A DNA stretch of 64,000 nucleotides from Acidimicrobiaceae bacterium (GTDB lineage: Bacteria > Actinomycetota > Acidimicrobiia > Acidimicrobiales > Ilumatobacteraceae): positions 558,001 to 622,000 of the forward strand of contig JADKGZ010000001.1 of NCBI GenBank assembly GCA_016722025.1, read 5' to 3'. This document shows positions 7,694-17,724 of this stretch, piece after piece. Position 1 is the first letter of the stretch; every line of letters begins with the position of its first letter. Position numbers and translations under genes: made by a program. The notes under the pieces were generated by a model. That model was given only the letters and a program-made list of their open reading frames with translations. It had not been told where the DNA came from and ran no database searches.

Positions 7694-9246
7694 GCCTCTC
7701 GCGCCGGCGCTTCCTGCACCTCGCAGGTGTCGGTACGGCCGGCGCCGCTGCTGCCACGGTCAGTGGCTCGCTGGCGGGCTGCGGCCGCAACGGTGAAGCC
7801 GCCGCCACCGCCGATGTCGTCGACTACTACGGCAGCCACCAGGCCGGCATCGTGACACCTGCGCAGGATCGGCTGCACTTTGCCGCCTTCGATGTGATCA
7901 CCGAGTCGCGCGACGACCTCATCCAACTGCTGCAGGAGTGGACCAACGCCGCTGCCAAGATGACCAGCGGTCGCGATGTGGGCGAGTTCGGCGCGATGGA
8001 CGGCCCGTACATCGCACCACCGGAAGACACCGGTGAGGCGTACGGGTTGCGGCCGGCGCGACTGACCATCACCTTCGGCTTCGGGCCCGGCCTGTTCGAG
8101 GACCAGGACGGCAACGATCGCTTCGGCCTCGCCGCGCGGCGGCCGGCAGTGCTGGCGACGCTCCCCCACTTCGCCGGCGACAACCTCGACCCCGCGCGCT
8201 CGGGGGGCGACCTCTGCGTGCAGGCGTGCTCCGACGACCCGCAGGTGGCCGTGCACGCCATCCGCAACCTTGCCCGCATCGGCTTCGGCACCACCGCGGT
8301 GCGTTGGTCGCAACTCGGCTTCGGCCGCACGTCGTCCACCTCCGACGCGCAGGCCACGCCGCGCAACCTGTTCGGTTTCAAGGACGGCACCAGCAACGTG
8401 AAGGCCGAGCACGACGACCTGCTCGATCGGTTCGTGTGGGTGGGCGACGACGACGACCCAGCCGCTGGTTGGCTCACCGGTGGCAGCTACTTGGTGGCCC
8501 GCAGGGTCAGCATGCGCATCGAGACGTGGGATCGCACGTCGCTGCAGGAGCAAGAGGCGATCATCGGTCGCGACAAGAAGGAAGGTGCGCCGCTGTCGGG
8601 AGGCAAGGAGTTCACCACTCCCGACTTCCAGCTGCCCGGTGCCGGGAATGCTCCCCTCATCGCGGGCGACGCCCATCTCCGAGTTGCTCACCCGGCACAG
8701 AACAACGGCACCCACATACTTCGACGCGGCTACAACTTCACCGACGGGTCGAACGGGTTGGGCAACCTCGATGCCGGCTTGTTCTTCATCGCGTACACAC
8801 GCGACCCGCTGCAGCACTTCGTGCCGTTGCAGACCAACCTCGCGCGCAACGACGCGCTCAACGAGTACATCCAGCACACCGGCTCCGCCGTGTTCGCGGT
8901 GCCGCCGGGCGTGACCGCTGGCGACTTCATCGGCAGCCCACTGTTCGCCGGGGTGACCGTCGCGGTCGTTGCGCCGAAAATCGGCGCTGCACCGACGCCC
9001 CCGTGGACGAGACTGATGCGATGGCGACTGCGACTTCTCGCTGGCGCGCCCTCGCCGCGCTGCTGCGCCCAGACTCCCGCCGGTGGGTGGGCCTGGGCTT
9101 GTCGGTCGCGCTCGCGTCCGGCCTGTCGCTGGCGGGGCCGCTCGTGGTGCGGCGCATCATCGACATGGCAGCCGACGGTGCGGCAGCGGAGCAGCTCACG
9201 TCGCTCGCCCTGCTCTACCTCGCGCTGGCCATCGCCACTCAACTGA
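7690..9246 (+). CDS. efeB: Deferrochelatase/Dyp-type haem peroxidase EfeB, 3' end probably frameshifted
   Basis: Starts at GTG 7690, overlapping efeO by four bases, with a twin-arginine signal (SRRRFLHLAG) followed by a hydrophobic stretch. The Dyp core is clear: FGFGPGLF, HAIRNLARIGFGTTAVRWSQLGFG, NLFGFKDGTSNVK (the GXXDG region), and RGYNFTDG with the conserved FIAYTRDP. EfeB proteins normally stop soon after the motif seen here as IGSPLFAG (ends about 8952). In this sequence the frame continues about 98 codons into the next gene as Arg/Pro/Ser-rich nonsense. Removing one G from GGGG at 8950-8953 would create an immediate TGA, so a one-base error or mutation is likely. Function: export-side peroxidase that releases or oxidises iron. 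Confidence 0.85.
   Translation: MSLSRRRFLHLAGVGTAGAAAATVSGSLAGCGRNGEAAATADVVDYYGSHQAGIVTPAQDRLHFAAFDVITESRDDLIQLLQEWTNAAAKMTSGRDVGEFGAMDGPYIAPPEDTGEAYGLRPARLTITFGFGPGLFEDQDGNDRFGLAARRPAVLATLPHFAGDNLDPARSGGDLCVQACSDDPQVAVHAIRNLARIGFGTTAVRWSQLGFGRTSSTSDAQATPRNLFGFKDGTSNVKAEHDDLLDRFVWVGDDDDPAAGWLTGGSYLVARRVSMRIETWDRTSLQEQEAIIGRDKKEGAPLSGGKEFTTPDFQLPGAGNAPLIAGDAHLRVAHPAQNNGTHILRRGYNFTDGSNGLGNLDAGLFFIAYTRDPLQHFVPLQTNLARNDALNEYIQHTGSAVFAVPPGVTAGDFIGSPLFAGVTVAVVAPKIGAAPTPPWTRLMRWRLRLLAGAPSPRCCAQTPAGGWAWACRSRSRPACRWRGRSWCGASSTWQPTVRQRSSSRRSPCSTSRWPSPLN
8971..8987 (+). other. Small intercistronic hairpin after the expected efeB end
   Basis: GCGCCGA-AAA-TCGGCGC is a perfect seven-pair hairpin with a three-base loop. 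It is not followed by a T run, so it is not a classic terminator. It lies between the expected efeB end and the next gene's start, which is one reason to think efeB stops before it. Confidence 0.35.
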
Positions 9247-10802
9247 TCACCGTGGTGGTGTCGTGGTTCGCCACCGTCACCGCCTGGCACACCACCAACC
9301 AGATCCGGCTGCAGCTCGCCGGCCACGTGCTGGGCCTCGACCACGAGTTCCATCGGCGCCACACGCCCGGTGAGCTGATCCAACGAGTGGATGGCGACGT
9401 CACCTCGGTCAGCGACTTCCTCGGCCGCGTCGTGCCCCGTGTCGTGGGTGCGGCCGCCATGGTCGTGGGCATGGTGGCCGTGCTGGCCGTCGTCGACTGG
9501 CGGCTGGCCATCGGCGCCCTGGCCTACGTGGTGCTCTCGGCCGGCCTGATCGTGCGCGGCAGGCACCGCGCCGTCGGCGAGGCCAGCGACGAGATGGGTG
9601 CCTACGCACAGCTGTACGGCGGCATCGAAGAGCGGCTCACTGCCGCCGAAGATCTCCGCGCCAACGGTGCCGGCTCACACGCGATGTGGCGCTTCATCGA
9701 GGAGAGCGCCGGCGCAATGCACAGCTCGGTCCGTCGCGAGTCCGCCTTCCTGCGATTGTGGTGGGCGGTGCAGGGCTCGGTGGCCGTCGGGTCGTCGGTG
9801 TCGCTGGTGGCGGGCGCGCTCCTCGTCAGCAATGGATCGATCAGCCTCGGCACCGCCTTTCTCATGTTCCAGTACGTGCTCCTGCTCGAGCGCCCGTTGG
9901 AGGACGTGGTGCAACAACTGGAGACCGTGCAGAAGGCGAACGGTGCGATGGTGCGCGTGATCGACCTGCTGGCCGAGCGACCCACGATCATCGACGCGGG
10001 CACCACCTGCCCTGCCGCCGGCCCGCTGGCCATCGACTTCGACGCCGTGTCGTTCGGCTACGCGTCGATCGGTCACTCGTCACTCGACCACTCGCCGGCC
10101 GACACCGGCACGAGCGACGGCGACCGGGTGCTGCACCAGATCTCATTGTCCATCGGCGCCGGCCGATCGGTTGGCATCGTCGGTCGTACCGGCAGCGGCA
10201 AGACCACGCTCTCGCGGTTGGTCGTGCGCCTGGTGGAGGCCACGCATGGCCAGGTGCGGCTGGGTGGCGTCGCCATCGCCGACATCCCGATGGTCGAGCT
10301 CCGCCGCCGCGTGGCACTCATCCCGCAGGAGGTGGAGCTGTTCAGCGGCACCGTCCGCGACAACGTGACGCTGTTCGACCCCGACCCCACCGATCAGCAG
10401 GTGGCCGGCGCGCTGCACCGAGTCGGTCTGAGCGCGCTGGTCACCGGCGGCATCCACCGCGAGCTCGGTGCCGGCGGCGCAGGCCTGTCGGCAGGTGAGG
10501 CACAACTGCTCGCGCTGGCTCGCGTGTGGCTGCGCGAGCCGGATCTGGTGGTGCTCGACGAGGCCACCGCTCGCATCGACCCCGCCACCGAAGTGCAGCT
10601 GGAGACGGCGATCGCCGAACTGATGCGCGGCCGCACCACGATCGTCATCGCTCACCGGCTGAGCACCCTGCGACATGTCGACGAGATCGTCGTGCTCGAC
10701 CACGGCATCGTGGTGGAGCACGGCACGCGTGAAGCGCTGGCGGCCGACACGAGCGGCCGCTTCCACCAGTTGCTCGCACTGGCGCTGGAGGACACGGCAT
10801 GA
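9021..10802 (+). CDS. ABC transporter, fused membrane and ATPase subunit (first of a heterodimeric pair)
   Basis: A 593-residue ABC exporter half: six membrane helices (about 20-310), then a nucleotide-binding domain with Walker A GRTGSGKTT, Walker B VVLDEATARID (catalytic Glu present) and H-loop IAHRLS. The signature reads LSAGEAQ instead of LSGGQ, a degenerate form. The partner encoded next has the opposite defect, the arrangement seen in asymmetric heterodimeric exporters. ATG 9021 is chosen; GTG 9003 is possible. The substrate cannot be told. It follows efeB closely but need not be part of iron uptake. Confidence 0.85.
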   Translation: MATATSRWRALAALLRPDSRRWVGLGLSVALASGLSLAGPLVVRRIIDMAADGAAAEQLTSLALLYLALAIATQLITVVVSWFATVTAWHTTNQIRLQLAGHVLGLDHEFHRRHTPGELIQRVDGDVTSVSDFLGRVVPRVVGAAAMVVGMVAVLAVVDWRLAIGALAYVVLSAGLIVRGRHRAVGEASDEMGAYAQLYGGIEERLTAAEDLRANGAGSHAMWRFIEESAGAMHSSVRRESAFLRLWWAVQGSVAVGSSVSLVAGALLVSNGSISLGTAFLMFQYVLLLERPLEDVVQQLETVQKANGAMVRVIDLLAERPTIIDAGTTCPAAGPLAIDFDAVSFGYASIGHSSLDHSPADTGTSDGDRVLHQISLSIGAGRSVGIVGRTGSGKTTLSRLVVRLVEATHGQVRLGGVAIADIPMVELRRRVALIPQEVELFSGTVRDNVTLFDPDPTDQQVAGALHRVGLSALVTGGIHRELGAGGAGLSAGEAQLLALARVWLREPDLVVLDEATARIDPATEVQLETAIAELMRGRTTIVIAHRLSTLRHVDEIVVLDHGIVVEHGTREALAADTSGRFHQLLALALEDTA

Positions 10803-12514
10803 GCCCGCAACCAGGAGTGTGGCGCCTCGCATGGCGCGTGACCCAGCATCGACCGCGCACGTTCTGGCTGGGGTGGCTGCTCTTCGTGATGTTCTTCACC
10901 TTCCCGGTGCTGGGTGGCTGGCTGCTCGGCCGCGGCTTCCATGCGTTGGAGGCCGGCGACCATGCCGGGGTGTACTGGTTCGCGGCCGCGGCGCTGCTCA
11001 CCGACGTGCTGCGAATGATCACCATCCACGCGGGAGCGCTGGTGTGGACCAGCGCGTGGGTGCACATGCAGACCTTCTTGCGCGCCAACATGCTCACCGC
11101 CCAGCTCGCGAGCGGTGGGCCCGAGGCCGGCCAACCGGTGGGCTCCGCCGGCGAAGCGATCACACACTTCCGCGACGACGTCGAGGACGCGACGATGTTC
11201 ATCGACGGCCTCATCGATGTCAGCGGCGGCCTCGTCTTCACCGTGTTGGCGGCCTTCGTGCTGGGAAGCATCGATCCCGGCGCGGCGGCCATCCTGCTGG
11301 TGCCCCTGGCAGGCGTCGCCGTTGCCACCCGCACGCTCGACAACCGCATCAAGCGCTACCGGGCCACCGATCGTGCCGCTGCCGCGGCCGTCAGCGGGTT
11401 CCTCGGCGATGTGATGTCGGCAGCGACGACGGTGAAGGTGAACGGCGCGAGCACTGCCGCGCTGGCACGCCTGCGCGTGCTCGTCGATGCCCGCCGCCGA
11501 ACCGCTGTGCGCGATCGAGTGCTCGACGATGGCGTGCAGGCATTCGCGCAAGGCGCTGCGGATGTCGGGCTGGGGTTCGTGTTGCTGATGACCGCCGGGG
11601 CGATGGCGGCAGGCACGTTCGACGTCGGCAAGCTGGCGGTGTTCACCGCCTACCTCGGTTGGCTGAGCTTCCTGCCCCGCATGGTCGGCCGAGTCATGGC
11701 TCGGCGCAAGCAAGCCGGCGTCGCGTTCGACCGAATGCGCGGCCTGGTCGCCAACGGCGACGTACGCAACACCGTGCAACCTCGCGAGCTACCGGTCGGC
11801 CGGCACGAGCAACGCCCCCGCATCATTGCCGTGCGGCCGGAGCGGGCGACGCTGCAGCTGCTCGAAGTGGTCGCGCTCACGGCCGAGTACCCCACCGGCG
11901 GTGGCGTCCGCAACGTGTCGTTCACCATTCCCCGCGGCAGCTTCACCGTGCTCACCGGGCCGATCGGATCGGGCAAGAGCACGCTGCTGCGCGCACTGCT
12001 GGGCCTCACCCACGACGCAGCGGTGCATGGCCAGGTGGTGTGGAACGGCAACGAGGTGGCCGATCGGGCCGCCTTCTTCGTGCCGCCCAACGCCGCCTAC
12101 CTGCCGCAGGTGCCACAGCTGATCAGCGACTCCGTGGCCGACAACATCACGCTCGGCGACATCCCAGCGAGCGCTCTGGTGCGCGCGCTCGACCTTGCCG
12201 CCGTTCGAGCCGACATCGACGAGATGCCCGACGGCAGCGCCACGCTGATCGGCCCTCGAGGGCTTCGGCTCTCCGGCGGGCAGCGCCAGCGCGTGGCCAC
12301 TGCCCGCGCTGTGGTTCGTTCGCCCGAGCTGGTGGTACTCGACGACCTCTCCAGCGCGCTCGACGTGGAGACCGAGCTCGAGCTGTGGGCCAACCTGGCG
12401 GCCGCCGGCATGACGGTGCTCGCCGTGTCGCATCGCGCGGTCGCGCTCGAGCGCGCCGACCAGGTGCTGCGCCTCGCAGCAGGCGCGCTGACGATCGACG
12501 CACGTGCCATCTGA
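10799..12514 (+). CDS. ABC transporter, fused membrane and ATPase subunit (second of the pair)
   Basis: This 571-residue exporter half overlaps the previous gene by ATGA. It has six membrane helices in the first 310 residues and an ATPase domain with Walker A GPIGSGKST and the canonical signature LSGGQRQRVATAR. The Walker B end is VVLDDLSSALD, where Asp replaces the catalytic Glu, so one of the two ATP sites of the heterodimer should be non-hydrolytic. The paired defects support obligate heterodimer formation with the upstream subunit. Drug, lipid or peptide export is possible. Confidence 0.85.
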   Translation: MSPQPGVWRLAWRVTQHRPRTFWLGWLLFVMFFTFPVLGGWLLGRGFHALEAGDHAGVYWFAAAALLTDVLRMITIHAGALVWTSAWVHMQTFLRANMLTAQLASGGPEAGQPVGSAGEAITHFRDDVEDATMFIDGLIDVSGGLVFTVLAAFVLGSIDPGAAAILLVPLAGVAVATRTLDNRIKRYRATDRAAAAAVSGFLGDVMSAATTVKVNGASTAALARLRVLVDARRRTAVRDRVLDDGVQAFAQGAADVGLGFVLLMTAGAMAAGTFDVGKLAVFTAYLGWLSFLPRMVGRVMARRKQAGVAFDRMRGLVANGDVRNTVQPRELPVGRHEQRPRIIAVRPERATLQLLEVVALTAEYPTGGGVRNVSFTIPRGSFTVLTGPIGSGKSTLLRALLGLTHDAAVHGQVVWNGNEVADRAAFFVPPNAAYLPQVPQLISDSVADNITLGDIPASALVRALDLAAVRADIDEMPDGSATLIGPRGLRLSGGQRQRVATARAVVRSPELVVLDDLSSALDVETELELWANLAAAGMTVLAVSHRAVALERADQVLRLAAGALTIDARAI

Positions 12515-12550
12515 TCCGCACCGCTGGCCACCCACGTGCACAGGGCGCGT

Positions 12551-14555
12551 CTACGGCCCGAGCGGCGGAGCAGCACCCAGGTCGGCCATCAGCTCGACGA
12601 GCGTGCGATCGAGGACCAGCGGCGAGAAGTGCTGCTCGGCGAGACCCGCCAGCCCGCGTTGCACGAAGCGCCACAGATCGGGATCGTCGAGCAACGCCAG
12701 CGTCATCTCGGCGAACTGAGCAGGGTGGTCGGCAACCAGGTGGCGCGCCAGCTCACCGAGGTGCAGGCCTTGGGCGCCGATCGGGGAGGTGACGAACGGC
12801 GTGCCAGAGGCCATCGACTCGATCAGCTTCGTCTTCACGCCGGCGCCGAATCGCTCCGGCACCACATGCACCAGCCGCGCACCGAGCGTGTGGAACGGGT
12901 CGTCGGCGCGACCGATCACCGCCACCCGTTCGCCGGCACGGGAGGATCGACGGCGTTGGGTCCGAGCCGGCCACGGTGAGCGCCAGCTGGGGTCGCCGGC
13001 TCCACAGCAACGGCATGATGTCGTCGACGAGGTGACGCACCGAATCCGCGTTCGGTGAGGCCTCACCACCCATGAAACCGCCGAAGAACACCACGCCGCT
13101 GCGCTCGGCGTACGGAACCAGCCGCTCCGGGGCTCTGGCAACTGGCGGCAGGACGTGCACCGTCGTGCCGGGAGCTACCGCGCGCACCTCGGCCGCTTCC
13201 TCGCGCGACACGCACACCGCCACCTGGGCCCAGTTCCAGCCCTCGAGCTCCACCTCCCGTTGCCGAACCGCTTCCTCCGCGCACGAAGCAGCGAGGGCGG
13301 GGTCGCTTGCCGCCATCACCGTGGCACGCATGGCTGTGCGCCGCGAGTAGATGGCCTCCACGTCGGCCACGATGAGCGCCAGCGGTTGGGTACGTTCCAC
13401 CATCTCGCGAAAGCGAAGCAGGTTGTCGGTGCGGCTGATGATGATGGCGCTGTAGTGGCCGGCCCGCTGCTCGAGCCAGCGTTGCGCACCATCGAACGAA
13501 CACGCGGCCACTTCCACCCCGGCAGCCAACAGCGCCGGCGCATAGCGGTCGGCGCCGTCGAGGCTTGCCCCGAGCAACGTGACCCGTGCGGCAGGCCACA
13601 GCGCCGCCAACCGCGTCGCAATGGTGGCCATGCGAGGATCGCCGCTCCCGCGGTCGGTCTGCGGCACCCGATCGTCGATGATCAGGACGCGATCGACTGC
13701 GAACGCGTCACGAGCACGCACTTCGGCGCTCGCCGTCAGGTGATCGGTCGCAGGAGGGAGCTCGTCGAGCCGACTCTGCCAGCGGCGGGCGAAGATCGCA
13801 CGGTTGTGCACCGTGCGGCGCATCGCACGCTCGCGGCTCGAAGACGCCCCGTGCACGTGCCGAGCGGACGAGCCCGCCACATACCCGAGGGACAGGCCCA
13901 AGTGGTCGAGCTCCATGGCCAGCTCGACGTCCTCGTAGTAGCCCAACCCGTACACGCAGTCGAGACCACCCAACTTGGTGAAGACGGATCGGCGCAGCAG
14001 AAGGCACGCGGCCGAGACGTAGGGCACCGTGCGCGAGAAGTCGAGCGCCCAGCGGTCGGCCGACGTGACCGCGCGGGTGACCCCACCGGCGAACAGCAAC
14101 GAGCCGGCCTCCTGCACCGAGCCATCGATGTTCAACAGCACCGGGCTGACACCGGCCAGCGATGGGGACCGGTCGAGCGCGGCGAGCAGCGGCGGCAGCC
14201 ATCCGGGTTCCACGAACACATCGCTGTTGAGCAACAACAGGAACTCACCGCGAGCATGCAGAGCGCCGACATCGACCCCCGCGCTGAAGCCGACGTTCAA
14301 CGAGTTGCGCACGATCGTGGCCCCGACGACTCGGCTGCTCACCAGCTCGAGCGCATCGTCGGGCGATGCGTTGTCGACGATGATGAGCTCGAAGCAGGGC
14401 GGCGAGTTGGCGATCAGCGCGGCAATCGCCGGTATCGCCATGTCGGCCCGGCCGTAGAGGACGATGATCACCGAGACCCGGGGCCGGGTATTGGCCGGCA
14501 CCACCAGGCGGGCCTCGGCTACCTCGCGAACCACCCGAACACCTTTCGCGGCCAC
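12551..14555 (-). CDS. Two-domain glycosyltransferase (GT2 + GT4-like), interrupted by a frameshift near 12.95 kb
   Basis: From GTG 14555 (or 14534) the protein opens with a GT2 domain (residues about 25-270): VSVIIVLYGRAD, IIVDNASPDD, the DxD-like LNSDVFVEPGW and GYYEDVELAME. A second domain resembling GT-B enzymes starts near RVLIIDDRVPQTDRGSGDPRM and runs through VVFFGGFMGGEASPNADSV to LALTVAGSDPT. There the frame breaks into nonsense, while another frame resumes at about 12950 with ERVAVIGRADDP and continues with GAGVKTKLIESMASGTPFV, the donor-sugar site of GT4, to the stop at 12551. One extra base near 12938-12960 explains this. It probably builds a cell-surface polysaccharide with the overlapping upstream gene. 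Confidence 0.75.
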
Positions 14556-16115
14556 CGCGCCAGACGGAACAGTTTGGTGCGGTGCACCGCGTCGAGCGCC
14601 GCTTCCGTGAGCAGCAGTTGCTGCTCGAGGTCGCCGATGGTCTGCTGCAGCAGTTGCTGACGGTGCTCGGCTTCGACGAGCCGGGTGCTCACGTCGGCCA
14701 GTTGGTTCTGTGCTGCCGCAGCGAACTCGGCATGGTTCTCGTGGAACTCGACCAGCCGCTCGTCAGCTGCTGCCAAGCCTGACCTCAGCGCGTCGAGAGC
14801 CGCTCGTTCGGCGTCGAGCGTGATCGCCCGGCCCATGCGCTCGGCGCTCAGCTGACGACCTCGGACGGCGTGCGCCCGGCGCAACGCGCCCAGTTCCGCC
14901 GCAACCACCGACGAACGCCGCTGCGCGCGTTGCACGTCGCCGCCCGTCGAGCTCGACTGTTCGATCACCTCGGCCATCCGGTCGAAGTGGCGATCGATGT
15001 CGGCCTGCAACTCGCGCACCAGCCGACCGTCGCACGGTACGCCCAACGCTTTGTGCAGCGCGGCGGGCAGCTCGGTGATGTCGGTGATGCAGGTTGCCAT
15101 CGGCGACACCAGCTCGGCAAGGGCGGTGAGGTTCGAGCGACCACCCAGGTTGGCGATGACCGTCGGTCGCTGGAACGCCATCGCCGTGATGCTGGCCTGC
15201 ATCGAGATCGACACCACCCCCGCGCACCTTCGATCACCGACGCGACGTCTTCGGGAACGAGTGCCTCCGGCATGGAGCACACCCCCACCATGGCAGCGCG
15301 CACGGCGGTGCTGAACGCCGCCTCGCCGTCGCCGGGGCCGGTCTCGAGCGTGACCAGCGAGAGCCCGGGGTGCCGGTCGAGCACGGTGTGCAGCGCGCTG
15401 CACAGCTGACCGACCTGGTTGAGGATCGAGCGATTGCCCTGCACGACGACGTAGTCACCCACCGGCAACCAACCCATCATGTGATGCAGCGCTCGCCGCC
15501 GTTGCAGCACCGGCAGCGGGAACAACCGGGGCACCAGGAACCCGGAGTCGGGCACGATCGAGATCGCACCCTCGGCGCCGGCGGCCACCAGCCGCGCCAG
15601 CGACCGTTCGTCGCGCACGCTGACGTACGCGCGGCCGGCCAGCGAGCGACAGACGCGAGCGGCGGTCTCGCCGGAGAGGTCGCCGGGAACGCCCACGCCG
15701 TGCCACAAGGTGGGGCAGCGCGGCTCGAGCTCGGGCCCGACCCCTTCGATGAACCAGCGAGTTGGAGCGCGCTCGATCGTCTCCTCCGCGTCGGCGCGGT
15801 ACTTGGCAGCCAAGAGGTCGTCTCGGTCATGGATCAGTTCGCCGCCGCCGATGACGAGTGCGTCGAGCTGGTCGGCCAGTTCCGCGCGCCGTTGCGCCGT
15901 CGGCCGCCCCAGCGGTTCGGCCATCATGCCGCCATCCATGACGGTGGGGTGCTCCCACCCGAAGGGGCGAAGCGACGGAACTCGGCCAGCGGCAGACGCG
16001 CACCGAGCTCGCGCTCGGCGAGCCGGGGCAGCAGCTGGTCGCCGTAGCTGGCAACATCGAAGGTGCCGGCAAGGCCGACGATGCAGGTCGACGCGGCTGG
16101 CCCGTTCACGCGCAC
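14519..16115 (-). CDS. Polysaccharide pyruvyl transferase-like protein with coiled-coil tail, broken by two frameshifts
   Basis: Three successive frames together encode one protein. GTG 16115 opens CIVGLAGTFDVASYGDQLLP. At 15964-15967 a CCCC run appears one C short, after which another frame carries GWEHPTVMDGG, LVIGGGELIHD, WHGVGVPGD and GDYVVVQGN up to PEDVASVIEGA. A second break near 15222-15230 is followed by VVSISMQASITAMAFQRPTV and VIANLGGRSN. These are features of the CsaB/WcaK pyruvyl transferase family. The last 190 residues form a long coiled coil ending in KLFRLARWPRKVFGWFAR, a tail seen on many glycan enzymes. Its end overlaps the downstream glycosyltransferase start by 37 bases. 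Confidence 0.7.
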
Positions 16116-16196
16116 AGAGTAGCGGACCCCTGCTCACGGCGACACCTGCGAACGGAGCGACCGCACATCACTGTCGGCGACCTCAGCGTCGGCGGC

Positions 16197-16240
16197 TACG
16201 ATCTCGGTCGAACGTGAAATGGGTCCTGTGAGGCTCATAC
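16197..16240 (+). promoter_or_regulatory. PyrR-type RNA binding site in the pyr leader, with possible -10
   Basis: Bases 16222-16235 read GGTCCTGTGAGGCT in DNA, which fits the PyrR binding-loop consensus ARUCCNGNGAGGYU at 13 of 14 positions. Flanking ATGGG and CTCAT can pair to close the loop. TACGAT at 16197-16202 is a possible -10, which would put the site at the very 5' end of the transcript and 20 bases before the pyrR start. Actinobacterial PyrR is known to act on translation of its own leader in this way. Confidence 0.55.
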
Positions 16241-16255
16241 GTGAGAGGAACGTCA

Positions 16256-16771
16256 ATGAGCATCGAGGCCAGCACCGTCCTCAGCGCCGACGATGTGCGG
16301 CGAGCGATCACACGCATCGCTCACGAGATCGTCGAACGCAACCATGGTGTCGAGGGCCTTGTCCTCGTCGGGTTGCAGCGCGGGGGTGTGTGGATGGCGC
16401 GAGAGCTCGCCGCCATCTTGTCCACCATCGACGCCGCACACACGGTTCCCGTCGGCACGCTCGATGTCAGCTTCCACCGCGACGATGTGGGCCTGCGGCC
16501 CATCGTGCCCGGCAGCGTCACCGACATCCCGGTACCGCTCGACGGCCGTACGGTGGTGCTCACCGACGACGTGCTGTTCACCGGCCGCACCGTGCGCGCA
16601 GCGTTGGAGGCGTTGAACGACTACGGCAGGCCACGAGCCGTGCAACTGGCCGTGATGGTCGACCGCGGCCATCGCGAGCTGCCCATCCGACCCGACTTCG
16701 TCGGCAAGAACCTGCCCACCAGCCGAGACGAACAGGTATCGGCGACTGCGGCGGGGGTGACCATCCGATGA
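16256..16771 (+). CDS. pyrR: Bifunctional pyr operon regulator / uracil phosphoribosyltransferase
   Basis: A 171-residue phosphoribosyltransferase-fold protein. The PRPP loop VVLTDDVLFTGRTVRAAL and the substrate-side LVLVGLQRGGVWMAREL match PyrR. The ATG at 16256 has AGAGGA seven bases upstream; an in-frame GTG at 16241 is less suitable. PyrR binds pyr mRNA when UMP is high and reduces expression. Its stop overlaps pyrB by ATGA, so it heads a pyrR-pyrB-pyrC operon. Confidence 0.93.
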   Translation: MSIEASTVLSADDVRRAITRIAHEIVERNHGVEGLVLVGLQRGGVWMARELAAILSTIDAAHTVPVGTLDVSFHRDDVGLRPIVPGSVTDIPVPLDGRTVVLTDDVLFTGRTVRAALEALNDYGRPRAVQLAVMVDRGHRELPIRPDFVGKNLPTSRDEQVSATAAGVTIR

Positions 16772-17724
16772 AGCACCTGCTCTCCATCGAAGACCTGTCC
16801 GCAGCGCAGATCCATCATCTGCTCGAGCTCACCGACCACATGGTGGAGGTGAGCAGCCGGCCGATCCCGAAGGTGCCGGCGCTGCGCGGCAAGAACGTCG
16901 TCAGCTTGTTCTTCGAGGACTCCACACGCACCCGCACGAGCTTCGACACCGCTGCCAAGCGACTCAGCGCCGACACGATGAACTTCGCCATCTCGAGCAG
17001 CAGCGTCAACAAGGGCGAGAGCCTGCGCGACACCATCGAGACGATCAGCGCGATGGGCGTCGATGCGTTCGTCGTGCGCCACAAGAGCAGCGGTGCCCCG
17101 CAGATGGTCACCCGCTGGACCAACGCCAGCATCATCAACGCCGGCGACGGATGGCACCAGCACCCCACGCAGGCGCTGCTCGACTGCTTCACCATCCGTA
17201 CCAGCCTCAACCGGCGCGACGGCTTCGACGGGCTGCACATCGCGATCGTCGGCGACATCAAGCACAGCCGCGTCGCGCGCAGCGATGTGCAGGCGTTCGC
17301 CGCGCTCGGCGCCCGTGTCACGCTGGTGGCGCCACCGACGCTGCTGCCGCCGTCACTGGACGGCTGGCCCGTCGAGGTGAGCCACGACCTCGATGCGCTA
17401 CTGCCCCACCTCGACGTGCTCTACCTGCTGCGCGTGCAGCGCGAGCGGATGGACGACGCGTTGCTGCCCTCGCTCGACGAGTACTCGGCGATGTACGGCC
17501 TCACACCCGCACGAGCGGCACGCATGGCACCACATGCACTGGTGATGCACCCGGGGCCGATGAACCGCGGCGTGGAGATGGTCGCCGATCCCGGCGAGCT
17601 GCCCGGCTCGGTGATCCTCAACCAGGTCACCAACGGTGTCGCGGTCCGCATGGCTGTGCTGTTCTGGCTGCTCGGTTCCGGCGCCGATCTGAAGAGCTCC
17701 GACCTGAAGGGAGATGCGTCATGA
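16768..17724 (+). CDS. pyrB: Aspartate carbamoyltransferase, catalytic subunit
   Basis: 318 residues starting MKHLLSIEDLSAAQIHHLLE. The carbamoyl-phosphate motif FFEDSTRTRTSF, the later HPTQALLDCFTI and the HPGPMNRGVE region are intact. It joins carbamoyl phosphate and aspartate in the second step of UMP synthesis. No pyrI regulatory subunit follows, so it is probably the stand-alone trimeric form. It overlaps pyrR and pyrC by four bases on either side. Confidence 0.96.
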   Translation: MKHLLSIEDLSAAQIHHLLELTDHMVEVSSRPIPKVPALRGKNVVSLFFEDSTRTRTSFDTAAKRLSADTMNFAISSSSVNKGESLRDTIETISAMGVDAFVVRHKSSGAPQMVTRWTNASIINAGDGWHQHPTQALLDCFTIRTSLNRRDGFDGLHIAIVGDIKHSRVARSDVQAFAALGARVTLVAPPTLLPPSLDGWPVEVSHDLDALLPHLDVLYLLRVQRERMDDALLPSLDEYSAMYGLTPARAARMAPHALVMHPGPMNRGVEMVADPGELPGSVILNQVTNGVAVRMAVLFWLLGSGADLKSSDLKGDAS

